Source: Psychroflexus salarius
Lineage (GTDB): Bacteria > Bacteroidota > Bacteroidia > Flavobacteriales > Flavobacteriaceae
Assembly: GCF_900129035.1 (NCBI RefSeq)
Contig: NZ_FQTW01000004.1
Span: 186,001 to 250,000 of the forward strand
Direction of reading: 5' to 3'
Length of the DNA: 64,000 nt
Part shown: one piece after another, positions 56,201 through 62,962 of the stretch
Layout of the letters: every line of letters starts with the position of its first letter
How positions within the stretch are numbered: position 1 is the stretch's first letter
Made by a program: the position numbers and the translations under genes
The notes under the pieces: model-generated
Seen by the model: the letters and a program-made list of their open reading frames with translations, nothing else
Databases searched by the model: none
What the model was told of the DNA's origin: nothing

Positions 56201-57508
56201 ATGGCAAACATAAGCGGATTTTCAAAGCTTTCTAAACAAGAAAAAGTCGACTGGATTTGTAAGCATTATCTCGATAATCACCAAGAGGCAAAACATAAAA
56301 TCACACAATACTGGAACAGTGACGCTAAACTTCAAAAGTTGCATGATGAGTTTGCCGAAAATACCATCTCAAATTATTATTTACCTTTTGGAGTCGCACC
56401 TAATTTTAAGATTAATCAACAAACTTACGCGATTCCCATGGCTATTGAAGAAAGCTCTGTTGTGGCAGCGGCAAGCAAAGCCGCAAAATTTTGGGATGAT
56501 AAAGGTGGTTTTAAGACAAAAGTGCTTGGTACAACTAAAGTTGGGCATGTACACTTTATGTGTAAAGCTAAGCCACAACAAGTCGAAGATTTTTTTAAAC
56601 AAATCGAGACCCAACTCTATGCCGATGCTAAGCCTTTGACTAAAAATATGGAAAAACGCGGTGGCGGCATCACTGGCATTACATTGATTAATAAAACCAA
56701 CCAACTTGACAATTACTACCAACTACATTGCCATTTTGAAACCAAAGATGCCATGGGCGCCAACTTTATTAACTCATGCTTAGAGCAATTTGGTAAAACC
56801 TTAGAAGCACAAGCAGTAAAATATGAAGACTTTACTTCAGAAAACCGACCTGAAGTTGTGATGTGCATTTTATCAAATTACGTTCCTGAATGCCTCGTTA
56901 AAGCTGAAGTTTCTTGCCCTATACAACAACTCGGTTCAACTGAAGCAGAAGCCCAAAACTTTGCTAAACGCTTTAAACAAGCCATTGACATAGCAACAAT
57001 TGAGCCGTATCGTGCGGTAACCCACAATAAAGGCATCATGAATGGTATTGATGCTGTAGTCCTGGCGACTGGAAACGACTTTAGAGCCGTTGAAGCTGGT
57101 ATTCATGCGTATGCTGCAAAAGACGGTCAGTACCGCAGCTTAACCCAAGTTGAACTCACAGATACTCAATTTACATTTTCAATTGAAATTCCTTTAGCTA
57201 TTGGCACCATAGGCGGTTTAACTAGTTTACATCCGTTGGTTAAGGTTGCACTGGCAATGCTAGGTGAACCTTCAGCTGAAGAATTAATGCAAATTATAGC
57301 TGTTGCTGGATTAGCACAAAACTTCGCTGCTGTTAATTCATTAGTAACAACAGGCATTCAAAAAGGTCATATGAAAATGCATTTAATGAATATCCTTAAC
57401 CAGTTTGAAGCCACAGAAGCTGAGCGCCAAAAAGCGGTTGAATATTTTAAAACGCACACCGCAACACACAGCGAAGTTGTTAAATTTATTACACAACTTA
57501 GAGCTTAA
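56201..57508 (+). CDS. mvaA: Hydroxymethylglutaryl-CoA reductase (class II)
   Basis: 435 residues. The class II HMGR pattern is visible: IAMEESSVVAAASKAAKFW-like block (here MAIEESSVVAAASKAAKFW), THNKGIMNGIDAVVLATGND with the catalytic Asp, and the C-terminal IQKGHMKMHLMN with the catalytic His. It makes (or, in some organisms, consumes) mevalonate from HMG-CoA. The TAATG junction with the GHMP kinase and its housekeeping-like context favour a biosynthetic role in isoprenoid synthesis. Confidence 0.95.
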   Translation: MANISGFSKLSKQEKVDWICKHYLDNHQEAKHKITQYWNSDAKLQKLHDEFAENTISNYYLPFGVAPNFKINQQTYAIPMAIEESSVVAAASKAAKFWDDKGGFKTKVLGTTKVGHVHFMCKAKPQQVEDFFKQIETQLYADAKPLTKNMEKRGGGITGITLINKTNQLDNYYQLHCHFETKDAMGANFINSCLEQFGKTLEAQAVKYEDFTSENRPEVVMCILSNYVPECLVKAEVSCPIQQLGSTEAEAQNFAKRFKQAIDIATIEPYRAVTHNKGIMNGIDAVVLATGNDFRAVEAGIHAYAAKDGQYRSLTQVELTDTQFTFSIEIPLAIGTIGGLTSLHPLVKVALAMLGEPSAEELMQIIAVAGLAQNFAAVNSLVTTGIQKGHMKMHLMNILNQFEATEAERQKAVEYFKTHTATHSEVVKFITQLRA

Positions 57509-58431
57509 TGCATCAAAAAGCCTACAGTCACGGAAAATTGCTCATTACTGGTGAGTATGCCATTTTAGACGGTGCATTGGGTCTTGCTCTACCTACAAAA
57601 CTTGGGCAATCATTAAGCCTTCAACCTATTGAAGGTAAGACTTGGCAATGGAAAAGTTATTTACACAACAAGCAACTATGGCAACAAATTGAATTTGACA
57701 CCAAAGCCATTTTAGAATTTGACCAAAGCTTAAATGAACTAGATTTTAAAGGCAGAATTTTACAACTATTACATGCCATTTACCAGTTGAAATCGCCACT
57801 ATTAAATACAAGTCAAGCCTTTCAGGTCAAGACCCAACTTGAGTTTCCTAAAGATTGGGGATTAGGCTCATCTTCTACTTTAGTTGCTAATTTAGCCGAG
57901 TGCTTTCAGGTCAATGCTTACAAATTGTTGCAGCTTAGCTTTGGTGGCAGTGGTTATGATTTGGCTTGCGCAAATGCTAAGCAAGCTCTTATTTATCAAC
58001 GTCAAGGCTTTATGCCAAAAATTAGCTACACAGCATTAAGCCAAAAGTTAACATCGCATTTTTATTTTGTCTATCGTAATCAAAAACAAAACAGCCGAGA
58101 AGCAATACAACAGTATCACGAGACGCCAAAACAAGACCTCCAAAACGCCATTAACCAACTGGATGCGATTACTAAAGCCTTAACTTCAACCGATAGCCTA
58201 CATCAAGCTGAAGATTTGTTATTAAAGCATGAAGCCATCATAGGCAAGCTGATTAATCAAACTCCGATTCAGCAAAAATTATTTTCAGATTACAGCACTG
58301 GAATAGTAAAAAGCTTAGGTGCTTGGGGTGGCGATTTTATGTTAGTAACAGCAAAGCAACCTCAGGATTTAGATTATTTTAGAGATAAAGGCCACCCTAT
58401 TATCAAAGCCTATTCTAGCTTTATTTTGTAA
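57508..58431 (+). CDS. GYDIA-family GHMP kinase, mevalonate-pathway candidate
   Basis: 307 residues. GHMP kinase fold: SHGKLLITGEYAILDGALGL at the N-terminus, the glycine-rich ATP loop DWGLGSSSTLVANLAE (about 115-130), the signature FGGSGYDLACANAK that gives the family its GYDIA name, and C-terminal GAWGGDFMLVT. It overlaps the mvaA stop by one base. Mevalonate kinase or phosphomevalonate kinase activity is the best inference from this pairing, not proven by sequence. A 0.9-kb gene-free spacer follows. Confidence 0.9.
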   Translation: MHQKAYSHGKLLITGEYAILDGALGLALPTKLGQSLSLQPIEGKTWQWKSYLHNKQLWQQIEFDTKAILEFDQSLNELDFKGRILQLLHAIYQLKSPLLNTSQAFQVKTQLEFPKDWGLGSSSTLVANLAECFQVNAYKLLQLSFGGSGYDLACANAKQALIYQRQGFMPKISYTALSQKLTSHFYFVYRNQKQNSREAIQQYHETPKQDLQNAINQLDAITKALTSTDSLHQAEDLLLKHEAIIGKLINQTPIQQKLFSDYSTGIVKSLGAWGGDFMLVTAKQPQDLDYFRDKGHPIIKAYSSFIL

Positions 58432-58443
58432 ATTTAACTTATC

Positions 58444-58515
58444 CCAAATATCCCATAAAATAAGATAAATAAATAGTTTCTAATTTCTTTTTGTCTCATC
58501 TTATAGAATATTTGG
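58444..58515. repeat. Interrupted inverted repeat after the GHMP kinase
   Basis: CCAAATAT (58444-58451) is matched by ATATTTGG (58508-58515), with inner ATAAGAT/ATCTTAT arms. It could act as a weak terminator for the mvaA unit or be a small mobile-element remnant. Confidence 0.5.
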
Positions 58516-58722
58516 TATTACAGCTTCAACCTCCAACCCGTTATAGTTAAACACTGATTTTTTAATCGGTCATTTAAAGCTCAATTGAACGAATAATCAA
58601 ATACGTAGACGTGCGAGTTACTGATAACTGCTAACCAAAAAACTGCTATACGCTGTATGCCGTATGCTTTAAGCATTGCCTATTCAAACAAAAAAATGTA
58701 AGCGAATCACAGTAAAACTAAT

Positions 58723-58766
58723 AACCGCCAACCGACATCTACTATTATACTAATATTCTATTACAC
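58723..58766 (-). repeat. Inverted copy of the 62.7-kb dispersed repeat
   Basis: Bases 58723-58742 are the reverse complement of 62705-62724 at 19 of 20 positions. TATTCTATTACAC at 58754-58766 is an exact reverse complement of 62882-62894. The two stretches flank ppiD in opposite orientation. Confidence 0.75.
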
Positions 58767-58950
58767 TAACCACTGGAAACAAAATGTAAATTTATGTTTA
58801 GCATTGAGTGAAATCGAAATATATTTTTTAGCTCAATAGTTTTTTATGGTTTTATGAATGTCCTTTCATTTTTTAGTTCACTCATGTGCAGTTGTATTAA
58901 GTGTTCATGAATCTCGTTCCTCGATTTCCATTGATGAAAAAACGAAACAA

Positions 58951-58966
58951 TCCCGAAGCTTCGGGA
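58951..58966. repeat. Perfect 16-base GC-rich palindrome
   Basis: TCCCGAAGCTTCGGGA is a perfect palindrome in an otherwise AT-rich spacer. It resembles the short CCCGA...TCGGG palindromes dispersed in flavobacterial intergenic DNA. Confidence 0.7.
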
Positions 58967-58979
58967 CTAGGCTTATGAA

Positions 58980-59071
58980 AACTATACTAAATTTATAGTT
59001 TGGGTTCTAAATTTCAGAAACTCATTCCATTTTACTAATGGAACTTAAACAGTCTGAAATTTAACGAACCC
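58980..59071. repeat. Two adjacent cruciform-forming repeats
   Basis: AACTATA/TATAGTT (58980-58986 with 58994-59000) is followed by a larger element: GGGTTCTAAATTTCAGA (59002-59018) against 59053-59071, matching apart from a 2-base indel, with an inner TTCCATT/AATGGAA stem (59025-59031, 59037-59043). No gene lies inside; it could be a MITE-like remnant. Confidence 0.6.
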
Positions 59072-59235
59072 ATCACGTCAAATTTTACGCTGATTTTTCA
59101 GTAGGCCGTTTTCCTGTAGGGATGAGTGTTTTAACAAAAATTGAACTGGAAACCTCGATCAGACAACCCAGAACTGCTAAATAATTACACAAATCTGCGA
59201 ATCCGCAAAAAGACTTATAAGCTGTAAGTAAAGCC

Positions 59236-59253
59236 TATTGCCTACAGGCAATA
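59236..59253. repeat. Short perfect hairpin
   Basis: TATTGCC, loop TACA, GGCAATA. It lies next to reversed heptamer units CATTCAC and TACTCAC (59258-59271). Confidence 0.6.
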
Positions 59254-59304
59254 TCACCATTCACTACTCACAGTAAAACTGCTAACGGAACACTGACAAG
59301 AAAT

Positions 59305-59338
59305 AAAAAAAGCCGTCTTAATAAGACAGCTTTTTTTT
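59305..59338 (-). terminator. Terminator of ppiD
   Basis: AAAAAAAGCCGTCTT and AAGACAGCTTTTTTT arms pair with one C/A mismatch around a 3-base loop. Strong A and T flanks lie 17 bases beyond the ppiD stop. Confidence 0.82.
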
Positions 59339-59355
59339 AAGTGATAAGAATTTTC

Positions 59356-61512
59356 TTAGTAAAACATAGTTCGTTTATCTTCAATCTCTGTACCTTCTTT
59401 TAAGGCTTTATAAACAGGATTAAGTTTAGGATTGGTATAATTTCGTGAGGTTGGTTGCACTTTTTGGTCAAAAGTCTGAATGCGGCGTTTAGTTTCTTGC
59501 GTTGCCATACCGACATAAGAAGGTAATTCAGCCGCAGGTTGCTTGCCTGTTAGTTTAATAACATAAACCCCTTTTTCACCTTGAATTGGTTGACTTACCC
59601 CATTTTTATCAAGTGCAAAAGCTGCTCCAACCACTTTTGGCTCACTTCCACTACCTGGTAAAACAGGACTGCTCATATTAACCGCAGACGCTTTTTGAAC
59701 AGAAACTTCAAATTTGCTTGCTACCGCATTTAAATCTTCACTTTCAATTTGAGCTATAAGTTCTTCAGCTTGTTTTTGTTTTTTTAAGATTGGTGTTACA
59801 GTTGCTGAAGCTTCTTCAACACTTTGAACGCCTTCATTAGTAGCATTTACTAATTCTGCTACAACATAACCATTTGAAATATCAAAACGTTTAACTGAAC
59901 CTACTTTAGCTTCGTCTGAAAAGGCCCATTTAACGATTGAACGCTGTTGTCCTAAACCTGAGATAGTTTCATCAAGCGCTTTCATGTTATTAACAGGTTT
60001 TATCTTTAAATCTTCTGCTTTAGCCGCTTCTTCTAAAGAGGCATCTTCAGCTGCTAACTCAAAGTTAGAGGCTTTTCTATAAAGATTGTTTAAGGTTAAT
60101 TCAGATGGGTTTACTGTTTTTACAATCGTTGCTAGTTTAACTGCTGGTTTAGGCTCGGTTTTATCTTCTACATAAACCACGTGGTAACCAAATTCAGTTT
60201 CAACAACACCTTTGTGATTTGGTTGTTGATCGAAAACATAATCGTTAAAATCTTCTACTAATCGGCCGTAAGTTATCCAATTTAAATCTCCGCCATTTCC
60301 AGCGCTTTGACGATCTGCTGAAAATTTCTCGGCTAAATCTCCAAATTGCTCAATATCATTAGAAATTAATGTTTGTAAACTATCAGCTAAAGCTTGAGCT
60401 TCATCTTGTGTTCTCGTTATTTGAGGATCAACACCTGTGCCTTCATAAGTGACTAAAATATGTTTTAATTTGATAGAATCTGGCAAATTAGTTTGCTCTA
60501 ACATTTTAATTAAACGAAACTGTTGGCCTGATTTAATCGGTCCTAAAACTTCACCTTCAGTTAAGGCTAAAATCTCGTCTTTATTTTCTTTTAAGCTATA
60601 GTTGAAGGTATAAACGTCAGCAAATGGAACATCTGAGTTACGATTTACAAAACCCTCGACATCATCAGTGGTTTTAAAACCTTGTATAACTTGATTACTA
60701 TCTGAAACCTGATCGTATTCTTCACGGTCAGTTAACAATTCTTTTAAGTCATCTTCAACTGCTGTAAAGTCCTCGGCTGAAGGTTCTTCTTTAAAATGTA
60801 CTAATTTAATATCACGTTCAGCTTCTTGTTTAAACTGGGTTTTATTCTGGTTGATATAAGCTTTAATGTCGGCTTTTGAAACTTCAACATCAGCGGCTTT
60901 AGTGTAAGGAATTTTCACAAAGTCGATGTTGAGTCTATCGTTTTGTTGTTTGTAAGCTTGTTTAGCTTCGAGTTTTGTAGCACCGATACCAGCTTTAATC
61001 ATATCATAATACAATTCAGACTTAGCAATGGTTTCTACACTTTCTTCAAAGTCTAACCATTGTTGGTATTGTTGCGGAGAAGTTAATTTAATTTCAGCTA
61101 CGTACTGCTTCATTTTTGCTTCATCAAAAAAACCAGCTTCATTTGAAAACTGAGGATTACCAGCTAAACGCTCGGCCATCACGTTAATAATTTGGTCTTG
61201 ACCAACATTTAAGCCTAAGTTTTCAAATTCTTGATCTAAAAGCATTTGGTAGACTTTAGAGTCCCAGACTTGATTAACCGCTTGAATTGTTGAAACGCGA
61301 CCTTGTGATTGCTGCACTCTATTTTCAACAATTTGAACAAATTCTTCTCTTGAGATTTCTTCGTCACCCACAACACCAATATTACTTAAGGACTTGTTTG
61401 AAGTGAAACCACCTTGCTTGATCAAATCTGCTAAAACAAATGAGAATAAAGCTAAAGCTATGATTACAATTAAAAAGACGGTACGTTGTCTAATCTTATT
61501 TAAAATTGCCAT
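59356..61512 (-). CDS. PpiD/SurA-like peptidyl-prolyl isomerase
   Basis: 718 residues. An N-terminal cytoplasmic/membrane anchor (TVFLIVIIALALFSFVLADL, about 10-30) places the rest in the periplasm. A SurA_N-like chaperone region (about 45-240) precedes a parvulin/PPIC domain (about 345-460: IKLKHILVTYEG, NGGDLNWITYGRLVEDFNDYVF, ETEFGYHVVYVED) and a second C-terminal PPIC-like region. It assists folding of exported proteins. It is a single gene with its own terminator and spacers full of repeats on both sides. Confidence 0.92.
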   Translation of the reverse strand: MAILNKIRQRTVFLIVIIALALFSFVLADLIKQGGFTSNKSLSNIGVVGDEEISREEFVQIVENRVQQSQGRVSTIQAVNQVWDSKVYQMLLDQEFENLGLNVGQDQIINVMAERLAGNPQFSNEAGFFDEAKMKQYVAEIKLTSPQQYQQWLDFEESVETIAKSELYYDMIKAGIGATKLEAKQAYKQQNDRLNIDFVKIPYTKAADVEVSKADIKAYINQNKTQFKQEAERDIKLVHFKEEPSAEDFTAVEDDLKELLTDREEYDQVSDSNQVIQGFKTTDDVEGFVNRNSDVPFADVYTFNYSLKENKDEILALTEGEVLGPIKSGQQFRLIKMLEQTNLPDSIKLKHILVTYEGTGVDPQITRTQDEAQALADSLQTLISNDIEQFGDLAEKFSADRQSAGNGGDLNWITYGRLVEDFNDYVFDQQPNHKGVVETEFGYHVVYVEDKTEPKPAVKLATIVKTVNPSELTLNNLYRKASNFELAAEDASLEEAAKAEDLKIKPVNNMKALDETISGLGQQRSIVKWAFSDEAKVGSVKRFDISNGYVVAELVNATNEGVQSVEEASATVTPILKKQKQAEELIAQIESEDLNAVASKFEVSVQKASAVNMSSPVLPGSGSEPKVVGAAFALDKNGVSQPIQGEKGVYVIKLTGKQPAAELPSYVGMATQETKRRIQTFDQKVQPTSRNYTNPKLNPVYKALKEGTEIEDKRTMFY

Positions 61513-61612
61513 TGTTAGTTATTTATAATATAGTTGGCGAAAATAAAACAATTAACCAATAAATAAAACATTAAGGCTTTGAAAGTTTTTTTAATAGCGC
61601 TGATGTTTATCC

Positions 61613-61675
61613 GTGAGTCGTTTTCTGTTATCGGTTTTCAGTGAGTAGTGAATAGTGAAGCGTGATTTGTGGGTT
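61613..61675 (+). repeat. Degenerate heptamer array A
   Basis: Nine 7-base units in unbroken phase: GTGAGTC, GTTTTCT, GTTATCG, GTTTTCA, GTGAGTA, GTGAATA, GTGAAGC, GTGATTT, GTGGGTT. Unit pattern is close to GTKWNYN. The 404-base spacer that holds it (61513-61916) has no gene. Confidence 0.8.
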
Positions 61676-61726
61676 TTGTCGGTAACTGGTTGACTAGTTG
61701 ACTGGGCTCGGGGTTAATTAATAGCT

Positions 61727-61838
61727 GTTATCGGTTATCAGTGATTAGTGAGTCTTAAATGGTGAGTCGTGAATGGTGAATCGTGAGTCGTTTTCTGTTA
61801 TCAGTTATGGGTTGACCGTTGTCTGTTATCAGTGAGTT
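61727..61838 (+). repeat. Degenerate heptamer array B
   Basis: Sixteen 7-base units in unbroken phase, including GTTATCG, GTTATCA, GTGATTA, GTGAGTC, GTGAATG, GTGAATC, GTTTTCT, GTTATGG, GTTGACC, GTTGTCT and GTGAGTT; one unit (TTAAATG, 61755-61761) departs from the pattern. Its right end runs into the GTTAGGC boundary of the higBA unit. Confidence 0.85.
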
Positions 61839-61884
61839 AGGCAACATTTGAAAAAAAATTCTGCAAACATTCAAAATATTTACT

Positions 61885-61892
61885 TATCTTTG
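61885..61892 (+). promoter_or_regulatory. -7 box of the higBA operon
   Basis: TATCTTTG is an exact TAnnTTTG match 24 bases before the higB ATG. No TTG at the expected -33 position was found. The palindromic operator begins at the next base. Confidence 0.65.
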
Positions 61893-61905
61893 ACGTTAGT
61901 AACGT
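61893..61905. promoter_or_regulatory. Probable HigA operator
   Basis: ACGTTA-G-TAACGT is a perfect 13-base palindrome directly after the -7 box, so it would cover the transcription start. HigA antitoxins are known to repress their own operon through palindromes at the promoter; the assignment here rests on position and symmetry. Confidence 0.65.
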
Positions 61906-61916
61906 AAAACAAAACT

Positions 61917-62198
61917 ATGATTATTTCTTTCGGTTCGAAACAAACAGAACAAATTTGGAACGGAATCCGAGTTAAAAAAATGCCGATTGAAATACAGAAC
62001 TTTGGACGTCGAAAATTAAGAATGTTGAATAATTCACAAGATATTGCTGATTTGAGAATTCCGCCTTCTAACCGACTTGAAAAACTGACTGGAAAATTAA
62101 AAGAGTTTTATAGTATTCGGATTAACAAACAATGGCGAATTATATTCATTTGGGAAAGCGGAAACGCAGGCGAAGTGGAAATAATCGACTATCACTAA
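61917..62198 (+). CDS. higB: HigB-type toxin (RelE/ParE superfamily)
   Basis: 93 residues. Family blocks: MIISFGSKQTEQIWNG at the N-terminus, RRKLRMLNNSQDIADLRIPP in the middle and the C-terminal FYSIRINKQWRIIFIW with the basic residues used for ribosome-dependent mRNA cleavage. The toxin-first order and the HigA partner 12 bases downstream support HigB. Full length; no frame damage. Confidence 0.93.
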   Translation: MIISFGSKQTEQIWNGIRVKKMPIEIQNFGRRKLRMLNNSQDIADLRIPPSNRLEKLTGKLKEFYSIRINKQWRIIFIWESGNAGEVEIIDYH

Positions 62199-62210
62199 AA
62201 AAGTAAAATA

Positions 62211-62513
62211 ATGGAAAAGTTAGCAAACGTACATCCAGGAGAAATTTTGAATTTTGAATTTCTTGAGCCGCTTGAAATTACGGCATACCGACTTTCAAAG
62301 GACTTGAAAATTCCGCAAACTCGAATATCTGAAATCATAAAAGGGAAACGCAGAATTACTGCTGACACAGCTTTACGGTTGAGTAAATATTTTGGAAATT
62401 CCGCAAAATTTTGGCTTGGAATTCAAGATGATTATGACATCGAAGAAGAAAAAGATGCGAAAGAAAAAGAATTGAACGAAATTAAACATTACGGAAATAA
62501 AAACGTTGCCTAA
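62211..62513 (+). CDS. higA: HigA-type antitoxin (XRE family)
   Basis: 100 residues. An HTH domain of the HigA type: NVHPGEILNFEFLEPLEITA at the N-terminus, LSKDLKIPQTRISEIIKGKR with the recognition helix, RRITADTALRLSKYFGNSAK and FWLGIQDDYD. A short acidic/basic tail ends in KNVA. The stop codon is part of a GCCTAAC box that also begins the attC-like element. It neutralises HigB and probably represses the operon at 61893-61905. Confidence 0.94.
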   Translation: MEKLANVHPGEILNFEFLEPLEITAYRLSKDLKIPQTRISEIIKGKRRITADTALRLSKYFGNSAKFWLGIQDDYDIEEEKDAKEKELNEIKHYGNKNVA

Positions 62514-62628
62514 CACCGTATATAGCTCATAGCTAATTAGTTGCTTAAAGGAAGTTAAGGCATATTTGGAAAGTCGCCAAATTTTATAATTTGCACGCTA
62601 CGAGCCATATACAAGACCGTCGTAAAGC
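62508..62628 (+). other. attC-like foldable element after higA
   Basis: GCCTAAC (62508-62514) is followed by GTATATAGCTCATAGC (62518-62533), whose reverse complement recurs at 62597-62612 with 2 mismatches in 16. An inner stem TTTGG/CCAAA lies at 62565-62569 and 62577-62581. A weak GTTRRRY-like box (GTAAAGC, 62622-62628, one mismatch) would close a site of about 121 bases. The fold is clear; its use as a recombination site is inferred. Confidence 0.55.
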
Positions 62629-62650
62629 GTGATATTGGCTGTAGGCTTTA

Positions 62651-62868
62651 GGCTTATTGCTTAAAGCTTTTTTAAGATTTGCGAACTCGTGTAATAGGAT
62701 AATGGTAGATGTCGGCTGGCGGTTTTCGGTTATCTGTTATCGGTTTTCGGTTTTCGGTTAGCACTTACCAGTTATCAGTGAGTCGTGAATAGTGAGTCGT
62801 GAGTAGTGAAGTGTAGGTCGGCTTACGGCTTATTACTTAAAGCTTTTTTGAAGATTTGCGAACTCGTG
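62651..62868 (+). repeat. Direct repeat pair of 41-42 bases
   Basis: Bases 62651-62691 and 62827-62868 are the same sequence apart from one substitution and one inserted base; both run from GGCTTATT to AACTCGTG. The second copy is in the spacer between higBA and the OmpA gene, after the heptamer array. The 449-base spacer 62514-62962 has no gene. Confidence 0.85.
62722..62812 (+). repeat. Degenerate heptamer array C
   Basis: Thirteen 7-base units in phase: GTTTTCG, GTTATCT, GTTATCG, GTTTTCG, GTTTTCG, GTTAGCA, CTTACCA, GTTATCA, GTGAGTC, GTGAATA, GTGAGTC, GTGAGTA, GTGAAGT. Like arrays A and B it goes from GTTWTCR units to GTGARTN units. The 7-base phase seems to continue a few units more with weaker match. 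Confidence 0.82.
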
Positions 62869-62907
62869 AAATGGTGTAGTCGTGTAATAGAATAATAGTA
62901 TTCTAAT

Positions 62908-62942
62908 AAAAAAAGCCTTCAACGGGAATTGAAGGCTTTTTA
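62908..62942 (-). terminator. Terminator of the OmpA-family gene
   Basis: AAAAGCCTTCAA and TTGAAGGCTTTT form a perfect 12-bp stem around CGGGAA (62911-62922 with 62929-62940), preceded by an A run. It is 20 bases past the stop. Confidence 0.88.
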
Positions 62943-62962
62943 CATATAATTAAGATCTTCTA

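Larger units (their letters stand above)
58432..59304. other. Gene-free spacer rich in inverted repeats
   Basis: About 870 bases with no open frame worth calling. It holds several hairpins (58444-58515, 58951-58966, 58980-59000, 59002-59071, 59236-59253) and reversed copies of the repeats found at 61.6-62.9 kb on the other side of ppiD. Degenerate 7-base units read here as TGATAAC, TGCTAAC, CATTCAC and TACTCAC. Confidence 0.7.
61836..62514 (+). mobile_element. higBA unit bounded by 10-base inverted repeats (cassette-like)
   Basis: GTTAGGCAAC at 61836-61845 and GTTGCCTAAC at 62505-62514 are perfect reverse complements and enclose exactly promoter, operator, higB and higA. GTTAGGC fits the integron GTTRRRY box and GCCTAAC the RYYYAAC box; the higA TAA stop lies within the latter. 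An attC-like fold follows at 62508-62628. No integrase is present, so the integron reading is inference. Confidence 0.55.

Noticed and set aside
61613-62812. Heptamer arrays as a CRISPR array
   Set aside because: Units are only 7 bases, directly adjacent, degenerate and without spacers; no cas genes are near.
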